DNA of 64,000 nucleotides from Bacteroidota bacterium (GTDB lineage: Bacteria; Bacteroidota; Ignavibacteria; Ignavibacteriales; Melioribacteraceae): assembly GCA_018818065.1 (NCBI GenBank), contig JAHISV010000005.1:416527-480526 (forward strand), read 5' to 3'. Made by a program: the position numbers and the translations under genes. The first letter of the stretch is position 1. Every line of letters starts with the position of its first letter. A model generated the notes under the pieces. That model searched no databases. It was not told where the DNA came from and saw only the letters and a list, made by a program, of their open reading frames with translations. This document shows, one piece after another, positions 37,624 through 45,553 of this stretch.

Positions 37624-39144
37624 GTGCGTAAAATATTATTTTTTATCTTGATTCTGTCCTGCATATTGTCTGCACAGGATTCCACAAAAAGTCTTGCCAT
37701 TAAACCAACAACAATTTATTTCTATAAGCCACTCGTTCAGCATAAGAATGCTGGTTATCCTTTATTGGCGGCCTATTTACTGATTCAAAAAGCAAAGGAT
37801 GGGGATGTTTTTTCGCAACACGAACTTGGCATCAGGTATTTATTACACGAGGGGTTTCCTGCCGATACTGTTCAAGCGGCATATTGGATAAAAAAAGCAG
37901 CGGATCAAAATTTGCCTTCAGCAAAAATGAATTATGCTATAATGGTTAATAATGGAATGGGAGTTGAATGGAATCCGTTTGAAGCATATAAGCATTTTAA
38001 ATATGCTGCATATCATGATGTTCCTAATGCTCAGTTTGCCTACGGAATATTTCTCATCGATAATATGGTAGTTAACAGAAATTTGACCGAAGCTTATGTC
38101 TGGATTAGGAAGGCTTCGAATAAAGGAATTGAGGGAGCGGATGAAGTACTTAAAAAACTGGAAGAGAAAGGGATTCATGCTCCGGAAAGTTTGACAACCG
38201 AAATTGAAAGTAAGATAAACTCTTCTCAAATCAACGCAAATGATGACGTTTTAATTTCACAGGATTTTTATCTCGACTATTTTGAATTTACTTCTGATAG
38301 CAGTGGGGGAAAATCTGAAAAAATGTTTGAAGATATACAGAAGCTCACCACTTCTCAGATAAAAGAATTGTTAGGGATTAACAAGTATGAGGGGGATGAT
38401 ACAACAAACGTCAGTTTGATAAGGCGGGCGGCTAATAATGGGAGTCCTGAAGCCCTGTATATTTTGGGACGCGCCTATGAAACCGGGAGTATGGTAGGTA
38501 AAAATACAGTATTGGCAATGATTAATTATATTCGGGCATATCGTCTTGGCTCAACTAACTCATTTCAAAAAATTCTGGAATTAACCAAAGACAGAAAAAT
38601 TTATGAGTTATTGAAAAAAGAAATTGACTCCGGTAACGGAGACGCTATGTTTGCATGGGCCGGGCTGGCAGCTTTAGGATTCAATTCCCAACTTGCGGCA
38701 GATCAGGCTTTGGAGCTACTTATTAAAGCAGGTGAACAAGGCAATATTTATGCTTTGGTTGAGGCGGGATTGTGCTATCACACGGGAACACTCGTTAAAG
38801 AGGATAAGTCAAAGGCATTGGGTTACTGGGGCAGAGCAATTCAGCTTGGAAGTAAGGAAGCCCTTGTAAGAATGGCATTCAGTAACATTTTTAGCGATAA
38901 TGATTTTGCAGTTCAGAATAGTAATTTTAATGTTTTACTTCAGGCTGCTAACGAAGGCTCCGTTTTAGCACAAACATATATTGCGTATTGCTATGAGAAA
39001 GGTAAGGGAACGCCGGTTAATAAAGCCCTGGCAGTTAGATACTATCGGAATGCTTCGCAAAGAGGAAATGAAACAGCATATGAGTCACTAATACGCATGC
39101 ACGATGAAATAAGACCGGACGAGGCAGAATATAAAATATATTAG
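37624..39144 (+). CDS. Sel1-repeat exported protein
   Basis: A 506-residue protein beginning at GTG with a signal peptide (MRKILFFILILSCILSAQ). It has about eight Sel1/TPR-like repeats in two blocks: residues 55-195 (SQHELGIRYLLHEGFPADTV, AKMNYAIMVNNGMGVEW, AQFAYGIFLIDN) and 265-495 (PEALYILGRAYETGSMVGK, YALVEAGLCYHTGTLVKE, AQTYIAYCYEKGKGTPVN). A non-repeat spacer separates the blocks. Sel1 proteins are scaffolds for signalling or secretion complexes. Its position between an RsbW-like kinase and a PP2C phosphatase, and its tail-to-tail contact with the latter, hint at a role in that circuit. The target is unknown. Confidence 0.85.
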   Translation: MRKILFFILILSCILSAQDSTKSLAIKPTTIYFYKPLVQHKNAGYPLLAAYLLIQKAKDGDVFSQHELGIRYLLHEGFPADTVQAAYWIKKAADQNLPSAKMNYAIMVNNGMGVEWNPFEAYKHFKYAAYHDVPNAQFAYGIFLIDNMVVNRNLTEAYVWIRKASNKGIEGADEVLKKLEEKGIHAPESLTTEIESKINSSQINANDDVLISQDFYLDYFEFTSDSSGGKSEKMFEDIQKLTTSQIKELLGINKYEGDDTTNVSLIRRAANNGSPEALYILGRAYETGSMVGKNTVLAMINYIRAYRLGSTNSFQKILELTKDRKIYELLKKEIDSGNGDAMFAWAGLAALGFNSQLAADQALELLIKAGEQGNIYALVEAGLCYHTGTLVKEDKSKALGYWGRAIQLGSKEALVRMAFSNIFSDNDFAVQNSNFNVLLQAANEGSVLAQTYIAYCYEKGKGTPVNKALAVRYYRNASQRGNETAYESLIRMHDEIRPDEAEYKIY

Positions 39145-40236
39145 TTATTTCTTTTTTAACAGTATCAGCGTTAAGTCATCAGATTTATTCGCAGAGCCCC
39201 TGAAAAAGGTTATAGATTGGATGATTTTTTCCTTTAGCAAATCAATATTCAGGTCATTATTCTCGCTAATAATTTTTTCAACCGACTTTAAACCATATAG
39301 AGCCTTTTGCTCATTCATCGTTTCAGTTACGCCATCAGTGTAGAAAAAAAGAATATCACCACTTTTGGGTCTTAATTTTATTTCTTCCAAGGTTTTCTCA
39401 AACATTCCTTTATCATTGAAACCGATACCAATACCCTTCGGGTTTATCAAATCAAAATCGTTTGTTTCCTTCTTGTAGTAAAGTATTGGATTATGTCCGG
39501 CACTGCTAACAGAAATAGAGCCCCTTGAACTAATCCTGGCAACTATTATTGTAAGGAAGTATTCTTTGCGAAGGTTTCTTGAAAAATATTTTTTCAGGTT
39601 GATTAGTATATCTTTTACTTTTGAGAAGTTGACTGAAAGCATTTGTAAAATAGCCTGAACACGAATCATGTAGAGGGCGGCGGGAGTTCCTTTCCCCGAA
39701 ATATCACCAATAACAAAATATGTGTCAGTAGAACCATTTTCTCTTGTAATAAAATCGAAATAATCACCGCCAACTTCGCGTGCCGATTCGTAATAAGTCG
39801 AAATTTCATAGTGTTCGTTTTCCGGAGGGTTCTTAGGTATCAAATCAGATTGAATTTTTCTGGCAAGATCAAGTTCATCCTTGGCAGTAAGTTTATCTGC
39901 TAATTCAAATGCAAGAAGAAGATTCATAATGATAAATGCCACAATTACTTCACCATCCATGTCACGAATTAAGCCAAGGATGAAGAGTACAAGAGAGATA
40001 AGATAAAATACTCTTCTACCGGCTTTTAGCTTTAACAAAAACGCATTGAACAAATTTCTTAAGAATATCAGAATTCTTGCGCTCTTGTTTTGATGTCCCT
40101 GATCTTTAGGAATGTCATTAGCAAAGAATTGGTACACTTCCGAAGACTCCTGCTTAATAACTCTTTCAATCTCATCATAACTGAGATCACTCATGTACAG
40201 ATCGTAAATGCGTTTTAAGGGGTTTTCTTTAGCCAC
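39145..40236 (-). CDS. PP2C-type (SpoIIE/RsbU) serine phosphatase, membrane-bound
   Basis: A 363-residue protein. Two or three transmembrane helices lie at about 75-120 (VFYLISLVLFILGLI and EVIVAFIIMNLLLAFELAD). The phosphatase domain (about 140-362) has the metal-binding segments REVGGDYFDFI, GDISGKGTPAALYM, FYTDGVTETMN and KSDDLTLILLK, and a preceding linker DLARKIQSDLIPKNPP typical of RsbU-like enzymes. It would dephosphorylate a STAS-type antagonist in a partner-switching pathway, opposing the RsbW-like kinase encoded 1.5 kb away. It converges directly on the Sel1 gene (stops adjacent) and is divergent from the cytochrome maturation genes. Confidence 0.88.
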   Translation of the reverse strand: MAKENPLKRIYDLYMSDLSYDEIERVIKQESSEVYQFFANDIPKDQGHQNKSARILIFLRNLFNAFLLKLKAGRRVFYLISLVLFILGLIRDMDGEVIVAFIIMNLLLAFELADKLTAKDELDLARKIQSDLIPKNPPENEHYEISTYYESAREVGGDYFDFITRENGSTDTYFVIGDISGKGTPAALYMIRVQAILQMLSVNFSKVKDILINLKKYFSRNLRKEYFLTIIVARISSRGSISVSSAGHNPILYYKKETNDFDLINPKGIGIGFNDKGMFEKTLEEIKLRPKSGDILFFYTDGVTETMNEQKALYGLKSVEKIISENNDLNIDLLKEKIIQSITFFRGSANKSDDLTLILLKKK

Positions 40237-40691
40237 AACTGCTCAAATTATATTTTGTCTTAAAATAAACTTTTAATACCAAATAGAGAAATCAATTAAC
40301 GTGAAGTTAGACGGATGTTACCCTAAATAGTTGTTTTTAGTCTTGTATCCAGAAATTCAAAGTCTTATTAATGCCATTATTCATGTAATAATGAACCCAA
40401 TATAATAGTTTACTGAAATATTTCGTTGAATGAGAACGAAATGTTCATATATTAATGTTTATAAGTGCGAAGCATTTATAGGATTTGGGATTGTTAAAAA
40501 CTTAGAGAAAAGTAAGGCTAAATCTTCGATTTCCATAGAAATTGTTTACCAAATGTTATATTTTCGATAATGAGATCAGAAATCTATTTATAGAATCTCC
40601 ATTTGTTGAATTTGTTTTTACAGGAACTTCTTGTTTGGAAGAAACAGGGAGCATTTAAGTACATCAAATAATAAACTGTTTAGGAATTTTA
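40237..40691. other. Intergenic region with two inverted repeats
   Basis: This 455-base AT-rich stretch separates the divergent PP2C and ccmC genes. ATTTCGTT (40420-40427) and AACGAAAT (40435-40442) form an 8-bp inverted repeat with a 7-base loop, nested within ATGAAC/GTTCAT (40391-40396, 40443-40448). A second hairpin, TATAAGTGC with GCATTTATA (40460-40468, 40472-40480), follows. They may be operators or leader structures; no open frame is convincing. Confidence 0.45.
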
Positions 40692-41390
40692 ATGATCTGG
40701 AAAAGCATACTTTTTGTACTAATGAGTTTTGTGATATTTGCAGGAATCACTTTCCCCATAGTACCGGTGCCGTCGGCATGGTACGAGTTCCCCCTGATTC
40801 CTGGTCTTGAAGAGAAAGCAAAAATCATCTTTTTTCATGTACCAACGGCGTGGCTTGCTTCAATAGCATTTTTAATGGCTATGTTTTACGGCATTAAATA
40901 TTTACGCACACAAAATTTAGATAATGATGCCAAATCTAATGCAGCGTTGCAGCTGGGTATGATTTTTTGTGTTCTTGCCACAGTAACGGGTTCTATTTGG
41001 GCTAAATTTTCCTGGGGTGCCTTCTGGCACTGGGATCCCAGAGAAACAAGTATTTTTGTTTTGCTACTGATTTATGGATCTTTATTCGCCTTAAGATCCG
41101 CTATTGAAAATGAAGATAAAAGAGCAAGGCTATCAGCAGTTTATTCTATTATTGCCTTTCTTACAGTACCATTTTTTATTTTTATTATGCCCCGAATTAT
41201 GACGGGACTTCATCCGGGTTCGGCTGATGATACTACATCAGGACCAGTTGTTGATTTTAGAATGAACGCAAATATGCAATTAGTATTCTATTTATCGCTA
41301 ATTGCTTTTACAATATTGTATTACTGGATGTGGAGCATCAGCTATAAATCGATTATTATAAAAGATAAAGTTTTAAAGAAATTAATCTGA
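40692..41390 (+). CDS. ccmC: Heme exporter/handling protein CcmC
   Basis: A 232-residue integral membrane protein with six predicted helices. The tryptophan-rich heme motif WGAFWHWDPRETS is at about residues 111-123, flanked by conserved His in FFHVPTAW (about 48) and GLHPG (about 176). CcmC moves heme to the chaperone CcmE in the periplasm during c-type cytochrome maturation. An AGGA ribosome site precedes the ATG. It leads a tight operon ccmC-ccmD-ccmE-ccmF, with 7 bases to the ccmD start. The ABC subunits CcmA and CcmB are not in front of it. Confidence 0.93.
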   Translation: MIWKSILFVLMSFVIFAGITFPIVPVPSAWYEFPLIPGLEEKAKIIFFHVPTAWLASIAFLMAMFYGIKYLRTQNLDNDAKSNAALQLGMIFCVLATVTGSIWAKFSWGAFWHWDPRETSIFVLLLIYGSLFALRSAIENEDKRARLSAVYSIIAFLTVPFFIFIMPRIMTGLHPGSADDTTSGPVVDFRMNANMQLVFYLSLIAFTILYYWMWSISYKSIIIKDKVLKKLI

Positions 41391-41397
41391 GGTTACA

Positions 41398-41553
41398 TTG
41401 GAAAGTCTATACAGTTTTATGTCTGAAAATGCCATTTACATTGTTTTGGCAATCACCTTAATCGTATGGTTTGGAATATTTTTATTTGTGAATTCTACCG
41501 ATAAGAGATTGAAATCAATAGAAAAAGAGTTAAAGGAGAGTGAAAAGTTATGA
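41398..41553 (+). CDS. ccmD: CcmD-like small membrane protein
   Basis: A 51-residue protein with one transmembrane helix (NAIYIVLAITLIVWFGIFLF) and a basic/acidic tail (STDKRLKSIEKELKESEKL). The order between ccmC and ccmE, the size and topology all fit CcmD, which helps release holo-CcmE. I take the TTG at 41398, because GAGG lies 5 bases upstream; an ATG at 41419 would give 44 residues. Its stop overlaps the ccmE start (ATGA). Confidence 0.8.
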   Translation: MESLYSFMSENAIYIVLAITLIVWFGIFLFVNSTDKRLKSIEKELKESEKL

Positions 41554-41939
41554 AGAATAAATATATATTCGGCGGATTTATTATCGTCGTTTTTCTTGGG
41601 ATTATGGGTTATTTGTTTACCCAGACTAACATAAAGTACGAGAATGATTTCTCAAAAATAGTTAATAATGAAGCAACTGTTAAAGCAACCGGAGCATGGG
41701 TAAAAGAGAAAAATTATTTTGTTGATAATGAAAAACACCTTTTCTCATTTTACATGGTTGATGATAGTGGCGTGGAACTGAAGGTTGTATACAAAGGTAC
41801 CATACCTAACAATTTTGAATCGAGTACCAGCGTGGTAGTAACAGGTAAATTTAAGAACGGCATTTTCCAGGCGAATGAAATACTCACCAAATGTCCTTCA
41901 AAATATGAATCTCAATTTGAGGAAAACAAAAATTCATAA
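41550..41939 (+). CDS. ccmE: Heme chaperone CcmE, cysteine type
   Basis: A 129-residue periplasmic OB-fold chaperone anchored by an N-terminal helix (YIFGGFIIVVFLGIMGYLF). The domain includes ATGAWVKEKNYF, LFSFYMVDDSGVELKVVY and SVVVTGKFKNGIFQANEIL. The heme-binding end reads Cys115-P-S-K-Tyr119, the CxxxY motif, where the classical protein has HxxxY. Such Cys-type CcmE is known from archaea and some sulfate reducers. It overlaps ccmD by four bases and precedes ccmF by 22. It receives heme from CcmC and passes it to CcmF. Confidence 0.92.
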   Translation: MKNKYIFGGFIIVVFLGIMGYLFTQTNIKYENDFSKIVNNEATVKATGAWVKEKNYFVDNEKHLFSFYMVDDSGVELKVVYKGTIPNNFESSTSVVVTGKFKNGIFQANEILTKCPSKYESQFEENKNS

Positions 41940-41961
41940 TCAGTTTTCCAGGAGAAATTAA

Positions 41962-44349
41962 ATGATCGGAAATATAATGATTACCCTGGCTACAGCAGCC
42001 AGTGTATTCTCAGTTGCAATGTATTACCTTACTTACAAGGGTAATCAAAATACATTAAAGTGGGCTCGCATCGGTTATCATGTTATGACAGCATTAGTTG
42101 TTGTTGCAAGTGCCCTGTTGCTTCATGCAATTCTTAATCATCAATTCGAATACAAATACGTTTTCAATTATAGTGGAAGCGGGTTGCCTACCGGACTCTT
42201 GATGTCAACATTTTATGCGGGACAGGAAGGAAGTTTTATGTTATGGCTTCTATTTACTGCTATTATTGGTTTGGTTCTTCAGGATTATACTTCTAAAAGA
42301 GGTGATCTTGAATATAGAGTGATGATGATTTTTACTATCAGTGCAGCATTCTTACTTATAATGGTTAACCCGGCACTTAAAAATCCATTTTCAACAATTT
42401 GGTCTGATCCTACTTTTATTTCAACCAAATACCTGAATACCTCCCTTTTGTCACTGCCATTCTTGCAGCAATTCTTTTTCCAGGATCCCGGTTCGAATGA
42501 GAGTTTTGTTAAAGTAGGCAGTGAGTTGGTTGGTCTGCTAAAGGCGAACGGAATAGCAATTAGCGACTTTATTATTCAGGGAAAAGGATTGAATCCTTTA
42601 CTCCAAAATTTCTGGATGCAAATACATCCTCCAATATTGTTTGTTGGTTTTGCAATGTCTGCCGTACCTTTTGCATTTGCCTTCTCAGCGTTGCTAAAAA
42701 ATGATTACCAAGACTGGGTTAAGCAGGCTTTACCATGGTTAACTTCATCAATGGCCGTACTTGGTTTTGCAATAATGCTTGGTGGTTACTGGGCGTATGG
42801 TGTTCTTGGCTGGGGTGGATATTGGGGATGGGACCCGGTAGAAAATGCAAGTTTAGTACCATGGATTATTGGTGTTGCAGGAGTTCATACAATGCTGGTT
42901 CAGAAAAAAACCAAAACCGAAAAGCATCCGGGCAGATTTCTAAAAATTAATTTAATCCTCAGTATTCTTACATATGTACTGGTTCTTTATAGTACGTTTT
43001 TAACACGAAGTGGAATTTTGGGTGATGCTTCAGTTCATTCATTTGTAGCGCCGGGTGCTATCGTGTTCTTATTTTTGTTGTTATTCATTGGAACCTTTAC
43101 ACTAATGGGTATTATTGGAATTATTTACAGGTGGAAAAGTTTAGAGGATATGACAGTTTCCAACGAGAACGTTATGTCGCGTGAGTTAGCTCTTTTTACC
43201 GGCGCGGTTACTCTAATAGCCTCGGCTCTCATTATTCTTGCTGGAACTTCAGCGCCTATTTTTTCAACTACAGTTGAGATAAAATTTTACAATGAACTCA
43301 ATCTGCCAATTGCAATTATAATGGGCTTGTTGAATGGCTTTAGTTTAATTCTAAAGTGGAAGTTAAATGATGGTAAAAATATTTTTGATAATGCAAAATT
43401 ATCTCTTGTTGCTACTTTCATCCTTACTTTGCTTATTGTTTTTGTCGGAGGAGTTCACGAATTAATGCAGATTCTGTTTACTATCTCTGCCTCATTTACA
43501 CTGGTAGCAAATGCTGAAGTTCTATACAGAGTTATGAAAAGGGATAGAATTAAAGCTGGGGCCTATGTAGCGCATATCGGGATTGCACTATTCATGTTAG
43601 GTATTGTTGCTACAAGTGGCTTTACAAACGAAAAACGGGTTGATCTGATAAAAGGAGAACCTCAAACGGTTTTAGGACAGGAAATCATGTTTAGGGGTAT
43701 AAGAACCTTTGATCAGGGAAGAAAATACAGGTTTGATATAACTGTTGGCGACCAGGAAGATCAGTCGGTAGTTTCACCTGTAATGTTTGTTGCAGAATTC
43801 AATAACAGCCTTATGCGCGAACCTGATATTCTTAGTAAAATAACCAGCGATTTTTATGTTTCGCCGGTTAGTTATACTGAAAAAGGGAGCGCAACTAGCG
43901 ATGGACAAAAGTCTACCTTGAAATTGAATGAGAGCACGGATTTTGAAGGTAAAAAAATCCTCTTTAAGAAGTTTAATTTCCCAAAGGAAGCAATGGCTGC
44001 AATGATGGCCGGGGAAGAATTTCAGATTGGAGCATTACTGCAAATTGCTTATAATGGCAATATTAAAGATGTTGAAGCTATCATGAAAAGTAGTGGTGGA
44101 GAAAGGGAATTCATTCCTTTAGTTTTAGAGGATGCAAACTTAAAAATTGATGTCACCAGTCTTGATGCTTCCGGCTCACTACAAGTGGTATTTTCCAACC
44201 TTGCATCAGGTAATGGGGTTTCCAAAGAAGTGCTTACTGTTGAAGCCAGCACAAAACCTTTTATCGGACTTGTCTGGTTGGGTACTATTCTGGTAACTTT
44301 TGGATTTATCATCTCAACTGTACGAAGAACAAAAGAATCAAATCAATAA
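41962..44349 (+). CDS. ccmF: Cytochrome c heme lyase CcmF
   Basis: A 795-residue integral membrane protein, somewhat longer than the typical 650. It has about 14 predicted helices. The heme-handling motif WGGYWGWDPVENASLVPW is near residues 285-300, with conserved His in the neighbouring loops (QIHPPILF, GVHTM and others). A large C-terminal periplasmic domain (about residues 560-760: KGEPQTVLGQEIMFRGIRTF and on) precedes the last helix. AGGAG lies upstream of the ATG. It ends the four-gene ccm operon, followed by a strong terminator. CcmG and CcmH are absent from this cluster. Confidence 0.94.
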   Translation: MIGNIMITLATAASVFSVAMYYLTYKGNQNTLKWARIGYHVMTALVVVASALLLHAILNHQFEYKYVFNYSGSGLPTGLLMSTFYAGQEGSFMLWLLFTAIIGLVLQDYTSKRGDLEYRVMMIFTISAAFLLIMVNPALKNPFSTIWSDPTFISTKYLNTSLLSLPFLQQFFFQDPGSNESFVKVGSELVGLLKANGIAISDFIIQGKGLNPLLQNFWMQIHPPILFVGFAMSAVPFAFAFSALLKNDYQDWVKQALPWLTSSMAVLGFAIMLGGYWAYGVLGWGGYWGWDPVENASLVPWIIGVAGVHTMLVQKKTKTEKHPGRFLKINLILSILTYVLVLYSTFLTRSGILGDASVHSFVAPGAIVFLFLLLFIGTFTLMGIIGIIYRWKSLEDMTVSNENVMSRELALFTGAVTLIASALIILAGTSAPIFSTTVEIKFYNELNLPIAIIMGLLNGFSLILKWKLNDGKNIFDNAKLSLVATFILTLLIVFVGGVHELMQILFTISASFTLVANAEVLYRVMKRDRIKAGAYVAHIGIALFMLGIVATSGFTNEKRVDLIKGEPQTVLGQEIMFRGIRTFDQGRKYRFDITVGDQEDQSVVSPVMFVAEFNNSLMREPDILSKITSDFYVSPVSYTEKGSATSDGQKSTLKLNESTDFEGKKILFKKFNFPKEAMAAMMAGEEFQIGALLQIAYNGNIKDVEAIMKSSGGEREFIPLVLEDANLKIDVTSLDASGSLQVVFSNLASGNGVSKEVLTVEASTKPFIGLVWLGTILVTFGFIISTVRRTKESNQ

Positions 44350-44356
44350 AATTAAA

Positions 44357-44385
44357 AATCCCCGCGCTGCAGCGGGGATTTTTTT
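44357..44385 (+). terminator. Terminator of the ccm operon
   Basis: AATCCCCGC (44357-44365) and GCGGGGATT (44372-44380) form a 9-bp stem with a 6-base GCTGCA loop, directly followed by TTTTT. It is 8 bases after the ccmF stop. Confidence 0.93.
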
Positions 44386-44657
44386 ATCAAGGATTAAAGG
44401 ATCGCGAATAATATTCGCCAATGCGAAAAATCCTCCTCAGCATGCCATAATCAAAATGAAACACTACAAGAGTTTAGTGCTCAATTAATTTACACATCAA
44501 AAGAGTGTCCGCCAGGGTAATAGATTTTAGAACAATATTGTTCTGAACTGTATACACTATTTGTGTAAATATTGTAAATATCCCTCTCGGTTGGCTGATT
44601 TTGCCTGGCATCACAATTGCACTTGTTTTCTGTTTACCAACCAATTAGGGAACAGCT
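44386..44657. promoter_or_regulatory. Intergenic region with a 16-base palindrome
   Basis: AGAACAATATTGTTCT at 44529-44544 is a perfect palindrome. A looser inverted repeat TACAC/GTGTA follows at about 44551-44566. Both sit about 100 bases upstream of the barrel gene at 44658, so a repressor or activator site is possible. The remainder is AT-rich and shows no gene. Confidence 0.4.
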
Positions 44658-45293
44658 ATGAAGTTAAAATACGCACTGATATTAATGATTTTTCCATTGA
44701 TTTTGCAAGCTCAACATCATTCCGCAGGATTTAAGATGGGATTGTTTGATCCATCAGCTACTGATGCAGGTTTTATAATTGGTTATGAAGGCTCTAAATA
44801 CATCGACGACAGATTTGATATTGGCTGGAGCGTTGACTGGTTTAATAAAAACTATGTTGACAAAAACCTTGTAAGTGAATTTAACTCCGCATTTGGGATA
44901 CCGGATGGGACAATTAACGAGTTGCGCGCAAAAACTAACATTCACAGTATTCCCTTGATGGGAACAGCAACAGCACATTTATTCCAGAGAGACAAGGTTA
45001 GTCTTTATGTTACTGCCGGAGTGGGGCTTGATGTTCTGCTAATCTTTTACAAGAATTACGAAAATCCGCGTGATGACGAGTTAAAAGGCGCTTTTGATTT
45101 TTGTTGGAGACTGGGAACTGGTGTTACTTACGAACTTGGTTATAGGTCTGAAATCTTTGGTGAACTGGCTTATCATCATTCTGAACCAAGCTGGACTTAT
45201 GAAGTAACGGATGAAGGAAGAACCAGAACTTTTGAGAGGGTATTTGATATGAGCGGAATTATGGCAAGAATTGGATTTAGATTTTATTATTAG
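44658..45293 (+). CDS. Small outer-membrane barrel, unknown function
   Basis: A 211-residue protein with a signal peptide (MKLKYALILMIFPLILQAQ). Strand-like repeats alternate hydrophobic and polar residues (FKMGLFDPSATDAGFIIGYE, FDIGWSVDWFNK, VSLYVTAGVGLDVLLIFY, CWRLGTGVTYELG) and the chain ends IMARIGFRFYY with the terminal aromatic expected for BAM-inserted barrels. I see no specific family. A perfect palindrome about 115 bases upstream may control it. It is a single gene, followed by a short GC-rich hairpin. Confidence 0.72.
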   Translation: MKLKYALILMIFPLILQAQHHSAGFKMGLFDPSATDAGFIIGYEGSKYIDDRFDIGWSVDWFNKNYVDKNLVSEFNSAFGIPDGTINELRAKTNIHSIPLMGTATAHLFQRDKVSLYVTAGVGLDVLLIFYKNYENPRDDELKGAFDFCWRLGTGVTYELGYRSEIFGELAYHHSEPSWTYEVTDEGRTRTFERVFDMSGIMARIGFRFYY

Positions 45294-45307
45294 AAATTTC
45301 ATGAAGA

Positions 45308-45323
45308 GGGGAGGTTCCTCCCC
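45308..45323 (+). terminator. Hairpin after the barrel gene
   Basis: GGGGAGG and CCTCCCC (45308-45314, 45317-45323) form a 7-bp GC stem with almost no loop, followed by CCCTTTAATTT. It is about 15 bases after the stop. The T-run is weak, so this is a likely but imperfect terminator. Confidence 0.55.
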
Positions 45324-45553
45324 CCTTTAATTTCCCACTTGTTTTTCTCTGTTACATTCATTTTTATGATAGAAAAGAATATATGAATTTTATATCTTGA
45401 GACTGATTTTGCCAATTGAACTAGATGACCAAGATTATATGCCAGGCTTCAAAACCATATTGCTTGTAAATGCTTTAGATCAACACTTCAGTAAAGACTA
45501 AATTAACCGATAGATATTTTAAAAATTTTACTTATTCATTCTTAGGAGTTAGT

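Noticed and set aside
44529-44544. Calling the palindrome a LexA/SOS box
   Set aside because: The half-sites are separated by six bases rather than four, and the adjacent gene has no SOS link.
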